A DNA stretch of 5,420 bases from an uncultured Clostridia bacterium. GTDB taxonomy: Bacteria > Bacillota > Clostridia > TANB77 > CAG-508. The notes under the pieces are model-generated. The model had not been told where the DNA came from and made no database searches. It worked only from the letters and a program-made list of their open reading frames with translations. Position numbers and translations under genes: made by a program. Positions 1-3,849 of this stretch are shown here, piece by piece (position 1 is the first letter of the stretch; every line of letters starts with the position of its first letter). Location of the stretch: positions 1-5,420 of the forward strand of contig CAKPJM010000062.1 in the NCBI GenBank assembly GCA_934162625.1, given 5' to 3'.

Positions 1-59
1 AATACTACTGCTCGTCCAATTAATTCATATATCTTATTTCTTCTGTTTCTCTTTTTCAT
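1..59 (-). CDS. Start of a small phage protein of unknown function (partial, cut by the left edge)
   Basis: An open frame starts with ATG at 57-59 on the minus strand and stays open to the window edge for 19 codons. It reads MKKRNRRNKIYELIGRAVV, a basic N-terminus followed by a hydrophobic stretch. It begins 6 bases after the stop of the upstream HTH gene. A purine-rich ribosome binding site (AAAGGAAG) lies in the last codons of that gene, which is the normal spacing for a coupled early phage operon. I do not recognise a family. The evidence is position, ribosome binding site and an uninterrupted frame only; the length is too short to exclude chance. Confidence 0.45.
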   Translation of the reverse strand, partial: MKKRNRRNKIYELIGRAVV

Positions 60-65
60 TTTTCT

Positions 66-311
66 TCACTTCCTTTCTAATAAAATATTTTGTAATAATT
101 GTAATGTTGTCTCTGCTTGAATTCTTTTCTTTTTTTCTTCCTCAAACTGTTCTATTGAAACAGAGTCACTATCAGTTGCTATCTTGTAATATCCACCTTT
201 TGTCATAAAATGTTTTAACTGATTGGTTCTGCATAATCTTTTAACTTCTTCAACCCCTATTCCAGATTGTCTACTATATTCCTCAGCAGAAACATATTTA
301 GGTATTGGCAT
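66..311 (-). CDS. Small excisionase/MerR-like helix-turn-helix DNA-binding protein
   Basis: An 81-residue protein. Residues about 6-45 fit the winged helix-turn-helix of the excisionase/MerR-type HTH_17 group: a YVSAEEYSRQSGI first helix, a VEEVKRLCRTNQLKHF recognition helix and a GGYYKI wing. Residues about 52-80 are charged and probably helical or coiled coil, which could dimerise the protein. The ATG follows the antirepressor stop with no gap (TAGATG), and a GGGGG ribosome binding site lies inside the end of that gene, so translation is probably coupled. It is the third gene of the leftward early operon. It could be the excisionase that works with the integrase or another early regulator. 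No separate excisionase candidate is seen in the window, but the fold alone does not decide. Confidence 0.7.
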   Translation of the reverse strand: MPIPKYVSAEEYSRQSGIGVEEVKRLCRTNQLKHFMTKGGYYKIATDSDSVSIEQFEEEKKKRIQAETTLQLLQNILLERK

Positions 312-1061
312 CTATATTCCCCCTTTTTCTATCATTGGAATTATGTTATTTTTCTTTAATAACTCATATAAAAACAATCTACCTTTTTGCGTCCACTTTG
401 TATTCATTGTGACATCTTTTCTTCCGTCTGAATGCGTATATTCGACTGTTTCACTATGTGTATATCCGCAATTATGATAATTACTATATAAAAACCATTG
501 ATGTCCTTGTTTGAATTGTACTTTTAATTCATGTAATTTTCTGTTAAATGCTTTCGCAGACATTCCATAATCTTTTGCTATTGCCGTTATAGTTACTAAT
601 GCTTTACTTTGCAATATTTGGTCTAAATAATCTGCCTTTGGTTTCAATTCTCCAATTAGTTGTTTTTGTTGTGTATTTTCTAACTGTAATACATTTAATT
701 TGCTTTCTGCTATTTTTAATGCCCTAGCCATTATCTTTTCTGGACTATTAAAGTCCTTTTCTACTTGTATAAAGTATTGTCTTACCATTTTGCCATTTTC
801 ATTTCTTTGTATCATTGCAATTTCTTTTGCCATATCTAATTTAATTGCATGATTTACTTGTTCATAAGTACGTGCTCTTTTTTGTGCATCTACTTCTTCT
901 GTAAATTCTACATAATCAACATCTTTTATAAATCCATACTCTTTCATTCTGTTAAACCATGTATCATATCTTGTTTCTACTTCCAAAACTTTATGCAACT
1001 CTCTGCCATTTACTATTGGCTCTTGATTTTCATTTACTTCTATTTTTATTAAATCTTTCAT
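312..1061 (-). CDS. Phage antirepressor, AntA/AntB N-terminal and KilAC C-terminal domains
   Basis: A 249-residue protein, full length for the family. Residues about 15-100 match the AntA/AntB domain (VNGRELHKVLEVETRYDTWFN, then a long stretch ending VRQYFIQVEKDF). Residues about 112-140 are a probable coiled coil. Residues about 143-240 match the KilAC DNA-binding domain (KADYLDQIL, ITAIAKDYGMSAKAFNRKLHE, TQKGRLFLYELL). Proteins of this class counteract phage repressors and favour lytic growth; the partner is probably the repressor at 1463-2389, by inference from context. The start is supported by AGGAGAGGGG just upstream of the ATG. A perfect copy of the immunity operator lies at 1076-1090, 15 bases before the start codon, so this gene may be controlled apart from the promoter-proximal Cro-like gene. 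The next gene starts directly at its stop codon. Confidence 0.9.
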   Translation of the reverse strand: MKDLIKIEVNENQEPIVNGRELHKVLEVETRYDTWFNRMKEYGFIKDVDYVEFTEEVDAQKRARTYEQVNHAIKLDMAKEIAMIQRNENGKMVRQYFIQVEKDFNSPEKIMARALKIAESKLNVLQLENTQQKQLIGELKPKADYLDQILQSKALVTITAIAKDYGMSAKAFNRKLHELKVQFKQGHQWFLYSNYHNCGYTHSETVEYTHSDGRKDVTMNTKWTQKGRLFLYELLKKNNIIPMIEKGGI

Positions 1062-1075
1062 TCCCCTCTCCTTTT

Positions 1076-1090
1076 GTTAATTTTTTTAAC
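1076..1090. promoter_or_regulatory. Immunity operator copy 4, in front of the antirepressor gene
   Basis: The site reads GTTAATTTTTTTAAC: perfect 5-bp inverted arms around a T5 centre. It is identical to the operator at 1331-1345, and the identity extends over 22 bp (1069-1090 against 1324-1345) into the ribosome binding region. It lies in the 32-bp gap between the Cro-like gene and the antirepressor. Repressor or Cro bound here could block initiation from a nearby promoter or act as a roadblock to transcription from the main leftward promoter. Confidence 0.6.
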
Positions 1091-1093
1091 GTT

Positions 1094-1309
1094 TTAACTT
1101 AAAAAAATATAATCTTTATAATTCAAATTGTTACATTCGCAAAACGATAAAACCGCATTACAAAGTTTTGCACTATCATTATCTTTTTTTTCATTAAGTA
1201 TATTAGTTAAGTATTCTCTGCTGATTCCAATAGTTTCAGCAAATTTAGTTTTATTGTTATCAAATTTTTCTTCTATTAATAGTGACAACATTTTTTTATT
1301 AATTTTCAT
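1094..1309 (-). CDS. Cro-like helix-turn-helix regulator, first gene of the leftward early operon
   Basis: A 71-residue protein starting MKINKKMLSL. The frame is open further upstream to 1405, but this start is chosen because GGGAGGGG lies 5 bases before it, and because the consensus leftward promoter and its start point (about 1345) lie downstream of the earlier possible starts. Residues about 18-43 (NNKTKFAETIGISREYLTNILNEK) form a typical Cro/CI helix-turn-helix; there is no further domain. It is divergent from the LexA-type repressor, the usual position of Cro, and would be made as soon as the leftward promoter is active. It presumably binds the same 15-bp operators and shuts off the repressor gene; this is inference from position. 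No close homologue is recognised. Confidence 0.8.
   Translation of the reverse strand: MKINKKMLSLLIEEKFDNNKTKFAETIGISREYLTNILNEKKDNDSAKLCNAVLSFCECNNLNYKDYIFLS
1106..1134 (-). promoter_or_regulatory. Weak candidate promoter for the antirepressor
   Basis: On the minus strand GTAACA (1129-1134, 4 of 6 to consensus) and TATATT (1106-1111, 5 of 6) are separated by 17 bp inside the 3' end of the Cro-like gene. A transcript would start near 1099, so the operator at 1076-1090 would cover about +10 to +24. The layout echoes the main leftward promoter, whose operator begins at +1. AT-rich DNA yields such matches often, so this is suggestive only. Confidence 0.25.
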
Positions 1310-1330
1310 ATTTTCCCCTCCCTTCCTTTT

Positions 1331-1345
1331 GTTAATTTTTTTAAC
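1331..1345. promoter_or_regulatory. Immunity operator copy 3, over the leftward transcription start
   Basis: The site reads GTTAATTTTTTTAAC. The perfect inverted arms extend to 8 bp (TTTGTTAA/TTAACAAA, 1328-1348). The predicted start of the leftward transcript is about 1345, so the site covers roughly +1 to +15. A bound repressor would block open-complex formation or promoter escape. It is the most symmetrical of the four copies and is the likely main operator for shutting off the early operon. Confidence 0.7.
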
Positions 1346-1351
1346 AAATTC

Positions 1352-1380
1352 ATTATATATATTATATTTTTTTTTGTCAA
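1352..1380 (-). promoter_or_regulatory. Leftward early (lytic) promoter, consensus sigma-A type
   Basis: On the minus strand a perfect TTGACA (1375-1380) and a perfect TATAAT (1352-1357) are separated by exactly 17 bp of A/T-only sequence. Transcription should start near 1345 and read the Cro-like gene, the antirepressor and the small HTH gene. An operator lies at the start point and another begins 9 bp upstream of the -35 box. A full-consensus promoter fits an early phage promoter that must be tightly repressed in the lysogen. Confidence 0.85.
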
Positions 1381-1388
1381 TACTTTTT

Positions 1389-1403
1389 GTAAATTTTTTT
1401 AAC
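1389..1403. promoter_or_regulatory. Immunity operator copy 2, between the divergent promoters
   Basis: The site reads GTAAATTTTTTTAAC, one base away from the perfect GTTAA-TTTTT-TTAAC palindrome. Its centre is 22 bp from the centre of the copy at 1411-1425, about two helical turns, which would place bound dimers on the same face of the DNA. It lies just upstream of the leftward -35 box. Confidence 0.6.
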
Positions 1404-1410
1404 ATCTTCT

Positions 1411-1425
1411 GTTGATTTTTTTCAC
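1411..1425. promoter_or_regulatory. Immunity operator copy 1, over the repressor gene -35 box
   Basis: The site reads GTTGATTTTTTTCAC. It keeps the T5 centre and differs at one position in each arm from the perfect palindrome (GTTGA for GTTAA, TTCAC for TTAAC). It covers the -35 hexamer of the rightward promoter, so binding here would repress the repressor gene. As a weaker copy it suits negative autoregulation or the site of Cro action. Confidence 0.5.
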
Positions 1426-1440
1426 TTCATGTTATATACT
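1412..1440 (+). promoter_or_regulatory. Rightward promoter of the repressor gene
   Basis: TTGATT (1412-1417) and TATACT (1435-1440) are separated by 17 bp. The start would be near 1447, giving a leader of about 16 bases before the ATG at 1463. An alternative -10, TATAAT at 1440-1445, lacks a well-spaced -35 box. It is weaker than the leftward promoter, as is common for repressor maintenance promoters, and its -35 box lies within an operator copy. Confidence 0.55.
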
Positions 1441-1462
1441 ATAATATATGGAGGTTTTAAAA

Positions 1463-2389
1463 ATGTTTGATAAAATAAAATTTTCTCAAATTTTAAATAA
1501 AATTAATAACACTTATGATTCCATGACAGAGTTTTCCGAAAAGTCCAAGGTAAATAGGACTTATTTATCACAATATATAAATCAAAAATTAGAAAATCCA
1601 CCATCTCCAAAAGTATTACTAAAAATAGCAAATAACTCAAATAAAATAACAAATTATGAAGAATTAATGCTTACATGTGGATATTTGGAAAAAAATATGG
1701 AGATTGATGAAATATTTAAAAATATATTTAATCAGTATCTTTCAATTCTTAAAGAGTTAAAACTTGACGATAACTTGATTGACACAATGTATAATATGAC
1801 TTTTGATACCCAAAAATATGGTGAGGAATTTGATAAGTTGGTATCCAAACTCCCTCTTGAGACACAAAACAAAGTATACAGCATTAGCTCTGAAATTTTA
1901 TCTAAAACCACGGAAATTATAAATTGTGCAATAAATGATATCAGCTTAAGGACCAAATATAATCTTGACAGCAACATTACAAGTAAGCTCTTCAATATTC
2001 CTGTCTTAGGCAAAATAGCAGCAGGAGAACCAATATTGGCAGAAGAATATTTAGAAGGTTATTTACCAGTAGACCCTAATATATATGGAATAACAACACC
2101 TGATGACTATTTTTATTTGAAAGTATCTGGAGAAAGTATGAATTTAAAAGTTCATAATGGAGATTACGCTCTTATCCATAAACAAGACTATGCGGATGAT
2201 GGAGATATTGTCGTAGCAATAGTAAATGGAGATGATGAGGCTACATTAAAAAAATATAAACGAATTAACGAAGATACAATTGCTCTTGAACCTATGTCTA
2301 CATTGCCTATGGATCCTATATACGTTAATTTAAAAGATACTAATTTTAAAATCATAGGAAAAGCAATTGGACAATTTGGAAAATTTTAA
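1463..2389 (+). CDS. CI-type phage repressor: XRE helix-turn-helix with LexA-like S24 self-cleavage domain
   Basis: A 308-residue protein starting MFDKIKF. This start is preferred to the in-frame ATG at 1448 because GGAGG (1450-1454) lies 8 bases before it and overlaps the earlier ATG. Residues about 20-58 are the XRE helix-turn-helix (MTEFSEKSKVNRTYLSQYI). Residues about 80-175 are a long, mostly helical linker. Residues about 180-308 are the S24/LexA peptidase fold: cleavage site Ala187-Gly188 (KIAAGEP), nucleophile Ser225 (SGESM) and general base Lys263 (EATLKKY). All key residues are present, so RecA-stimulated self-cleavage after DNA damage is expected. It should bind the four 15-bp operators, repress the leftward operon and control itself. 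The gene is followed by a hairpin and the integrase. Confidence 0.92.
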   Translation: MFDKIKFSQILNKINNTYDSMTEFSEKSKVNRTYLSQYINQKLENPPSPKVLLKIANNSNKITNYEELMLTCGYLEKNMEIDEIFKNIFNQYLSILKELKLDDNLIDTMYNMTFDTQKYGEEFDKLVSKLPLETQNKVYSISSEILSKTTEIINCAINDISLRTKYNLDSNITSKLFNIPVLGKIAAGEPILAEEYLEGYLPVDPNIYGITTPDDYFYLKVSGESMNLKVHNGDYALIHKQDYADDGDIVVAIVNGDDEATLKKYKRINEDTIALEPMSTLPMDPIYVNLKDTNFKIIGKAIGQFGKF

Positions 2390-2393
2390 ACTA

Positions 2394-2424
2394 AAGATAA
2401 GTAGAAATACTTATCTTATTTTAT
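2394..2424 (+). terminator. AT-rich hairpin between repressor and integrase genes, intrinsic terminator or attenuator
   Basis: The arms AAGATAAGTA (2394-2403) and TACTTATCTT (2408-2417) are a perfect 10-bp stem closed by a GAAA loop and followed by ATTTTAT. The hairpin starts 5 bases after the repressor stop, and the integrase ribosome binding site (2425-2430) begins 7 bases after it. The stem has few G-C pairs and the U-run is short, so termination may be partial, letting some repressor transcripts continue into the integrase. Confidence 0.65.
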
Positions 2425-2435
2425 AGGAGGAAATG

Positions 2436-3545
2436 ATGGCAAAAAGAACTAATTTTGAATCCAATGGTAAAGAATACTTTAGAATTACCAAAACTATTGG
2501 TCATAAAGCTGATGGTACACCTATACGAAAACAATTTTATGGAACTGGAAAAAAAGAAGCAGAAGAAAAAGCAGACGAATACATAACAAAAATAAAAAAT
2601 GGAATGTCTTTGGACTTTGAAAATATATCTATTGATGAATTAATATATAAATGGTTGTTTCAAATAAAGAAAAATGAAGTTAAACCATCCTCTTTCCAAT
2701 CTTATGAAGGAACATATAGAAATTATATAAAAGATTCAGATATTTCAGGATTAAAAGTATATAATACCAAATCTATTCAAATACAAGAATATTACAATAA
2801 ACTAGGTAAAGATAAAACCTATTCACAAATAAAGAAATTAAATAAGTTATTAAAACAGTTTTTTTCTTATGCAGAAAGAGAAGGCTTTATATTGAAAAAT
2901 CCCTGTAACAATATAACAATTCCAAATAAAAGTGTTAAAAAAAGTGTTAAACCTGAAATTGAATATTTTAATGAAGATGAAATAAAACAATTAAAAGATG
3001 CATTTAAAGGTCACAAATTTGAAAGTTTAATACTTACTGCCCTTGGTACAGGTTTAAGACAAGGTGAGTTACTTGCTTTAAAGTGGGAAAATGTTAATCT
3101 TGATGAAAAATACTTAGAGGTAAAAGAAACCGTTAAAAAAGTATATGTGTTTGATGATAAGGGTAATAAACAACTCGAAACTATATATAACACCCCTAAA
3201 ACGCAAAATTCAATCCGTAGAGTTGATTTACCAGACAAGATAGTAAATATATTATCTAATATGGAAAAAGTGTCAGAATTTGTTTTTAATGTAAATGGAA
3301 AGCCTATTTCTGCTAAAACACTGTTTGGAAATTGGAAAAAAGTATTAAGTAATAGCAAAATACCATATAAGAAATTTCATAGCTTAAGACACACTTATGC
3401 AACTATGCTTCTATCTCATGGGGTAGATCTGAAAACTGTTCAAGATTTAATGGGGCATTCTGATATTACAATTACACAAATATATTTACATGTACTTCCT
3501 AAAACAAAAGTTGATGCTGTAAATAGAATAAATATGCTCTTATAA
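2436..3545 (+). CDS. int: Tyrosine-type site-specific integrase
   Basis: A 369-residue protein starting MAKRTNF. Two ATGs lie in tandem at 2433 and 2436; the second is 5 bases from AGGAGG and the first only 2, so the second is chosen. Residues about 5-55 are an arm-type AP2-like DNA-binding domain as in Tn916-class integrases (YFRITKTIG, RKQFYGTGKKEAEEKA). Residues about 64-160 are the SAM-like core-binding domain. Residues about 176-369 are the catalytic domain with a complete set of active-site residues: Arg208 (TGLRQGE), Lys255 (TPKT), His315 and Arg318 (HSLRHT), His341 (LMGHSD) and nucleophile Tyr350 (QIYLHV). It catalyses integration and, with an excisionase, excision of the element at the adjacent tRNA-Glu. 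No strong promoter of its own is seen, so it may be read through from the repressor gene. It is convergent with the tRNA. Confidence 0.95.
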   Translation: MAKRTNFESNGKEYFRITKTIGHKADGTPIRKQFYGTGKKEAEEKADEYITKIKNGMSLDFENISIDELIYKWLFQIKKNEVKPSSFQSYEGTYRNYIKDSDISGLKVYNTKSIQIQEYYNKLGKDKTYSQIKKLNKLLKQFFSYAEREGFILKNPCNNITIPNKSVKKSVKPEIEYFNEDEIKQLKDAFKGHKFESLILTALGTGLRQGELLALKWENVNLDEKYLEVKETVKKVYVFDDKGNKQLETIYNTPKTQNSIRRVDLPDKIVNILSNMEKVSEFVFNVNGKPISAKTLFGNWKKVLSNSKIPYKKFHSLRHTYATMLLSHGVDLKTVQDLMGHSDITITQIYLHVLPKTKVDAVNRINMLL

Positions 3546-3554
3546 CTAAACCAA

Positions 3555-3593
3555 AGTGTTAAAAAAGTGTTAAATATAAAAATAGAGTGTTAA
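3555..3593 (+). repeat. Direct repeats AGTGTTAA, candidate integrase arm-type binding sites
   Basis: AGTGTTAA occurs at 3555-3562, 3566-3573 and 3586-3593, with starts 11 and 20 bp apart, close to one and two helical turns. A degenerate AGTGTTTT follows at 3622-3629. They lie between the integrase gene and the tRNA attachment site, where arm sites for an AP2-like integrase domain are expected. The third copy also forms part of the terminator hairpin at 3584-3621, so its presence has another explanation. Confidence 0.4.
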
Positions 3594-3621
3594 GATTATT
3601 TAATATAATCATTGACACTCT
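3578..3621 (-). terminator. Terminator of the tRNA-Glu transcript, probably bidirectional
   Basis: The outer arms AGAGTGT (3584-3590) and ACACTCT (3615-3621) pair over 7 bp. The inner arms GATTAT (3594-3599) and ATAATC (3605-3610) pair over 6 bp around a TTAAT loop, with only a mismatch and a bulge between. On the minus strand the hairpin is followed by A-TTTTT (3578-3583), giving a good intrinsic terminator about 16 bases past the tRNA end. On the plus strand T-rich sequence follows after four bases (AGTGTTTT), so it may also end the convergent integrase transcript. It lies on the element side of the junction. Confidence 0.6.
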
Positions 3622-3636
3622 AGTGTTTTACGTTTT

Positions 3637-3680
3637 TGGTGACCCCTACGGGAATCGAACCCATGATTCCGCCTTGAGAG
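3637..3680. other. Presumed element attachment junction at the tRNA-Glu 3' end
   Basis: The integrase gene and its candidate arm repeats end within 100 bp of the 3' end of an intact tRNA. This is the standard arrangement when an element integrates into a tRNA gene and restores its 3' part from the attP copy. The likely shared core lies between the anticodon loop and the CCA end. The matching copy at the other end of the element is outside the window, so the core limits are only a guess. Confidence 0.5.
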
Positions 3681-3711
3681 GGCGGCGTCTTAACCGCTTG
3701 ACCAAGGGGCC
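3637..3711 (-). tRNA. tRNA-Glu, anticodon CUC, CCA end encoded
   Basis: A 75-base cloverleaf on the minus strand. The acceptor stem GGCCCCT/AGGGGTC has one G-U pair, followed by discriminator A and an encoded CCA (3637-3639). The D arm is GTC/GAC. The anticodon stem CCGCC/GGCGG closes loop CTCTCAA with anticodon CTC at 3676-3678, reading GAG glutamate codons. The T arm is ATGGG/CCCGT with loop TTCGATT. All stems pair, so the gene is intact and probably functional despite the integrated element at its 3' end. CUC is usually the minor glutamate isoacceptor in AT-rich genomes, where UUC can also read GAG. Confidence 0.95.
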
Positions 3712-3729
3712 ATTTTTTACACATATATA

Positions 3730-3758
3730 TTTATACCATTTTTTTCTTGTTTAGTCAA
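3730..3758 (-). promoter_or_regulatory. Promoter of tRNA-Glu
   Basis: On the minus strand TTGACT (3753-3758) and TATAAA (3730-3735) are separated by 17 bp. The start would be near 3723, about a dozen bases before the tRNA 5' end. It shows that the tRNA has its own promoter and is not only read from the upstream prepilin-like gene. Confidence 0.7.
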
Positions 3759-3796
3759 GAATATCTATTTAAAATTTATGAATAATTCATTATACC

Positions 3797-3833
3797 AGGT
3801 GCCATTTCTTATAGAAAACAGCACCTAGTTTTT
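3797..3833 (+). terminator. Terminator-like hairpin between tRNA-Glu and the prepilin-like gene
   Basis: Arms AGGTGC (3797-3802) and GCACCT (3821-3826) enclose a second stem, TTTCT/AGAAA (3805-3809, 3813-3817). AGTTTTT follows on the plus strand. The U-run therefore suits plus-strand transcription, yet both flanking genes are on the minus strand, where the hairpin is followed by GGTATAATG with no U-run. It may block antisense transcripts from the prophage side, or be an inefficient terminator for the prepilin-like gene. Direction and role are uncertain. Confidence 0.4.
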
Positions 3834-3849
3834 AAATTTTCCACATTAT

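Larger units (their letters stand above)
1..3636. mobile_element. Prophage (temperate phage or related element), integrase end; continues beyond the left edge
   Basis: A tyrosine integrase, a LexA-type repressor, a Cro-like protein and an antirepressor are arranged as in a temperate phage lysogeny module, with the integrase abutting the 3' end of a tRNA-Glu gene. Genes right of the tRNA (prepilin-like protein, valS) look chromosomal. The right boundary is inferred to lie within or at the 3' end of the tRNA, because site-specific elements usually carry a copy of the tRNA 3' segment; the exact crossover cannot be seen. The left boundary, replication genes and structural genes are outside the window, so a phage cannot be distinguished from an integrative conjugative element on sequence alone. 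The antirepressor and Cro/CI pair favour a phage. Confidence 0.85.

Noticed and set aside
223..477. Plus-strand open frame opposite the small HTH and antirepressor genes
   Set aside because: It overlaps two well-supported minus-strand genes, has no ribosome binding site and gives a low-complexity hydrophobic translation typical of an antisense frame. The frames at 849-1052 and 1128-1415 are rejected for the same reasons.
1310..1405. N-terminal extension of the Cro-like gene (starting at 1405)
   Set aside because: The extension would contain the consensus leftward promoter and its operator, is lysine-rich with no domain, and the internal ATG at 1307-1309 has a strong ribosome binding site.
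1732..2013. Minus-strand open frame inside the repressor gene
   Set aside because: It lies wholly inside the repressor coding region, which has clear HTH and S24 domains, and shows no recognisable motif. The minus-strand frame at 3011-3358 inside the integrase is likewise a shadow.
3611..3640. TTGACA (3612-3617) as a plus-strand -35 box
   Set aside because: No -10-like hexamer occurs at 16-18 bp downstream, where the tRNA begins; the bases are explained by the terminator hairpin arm.
3778..3790. Short palindrome ATGAAT-A-ATTCAT
   Set aside because: A single-base centre makes it a poor hairpin, no U-run follows, and such short A/T palindromes are common in this composition.
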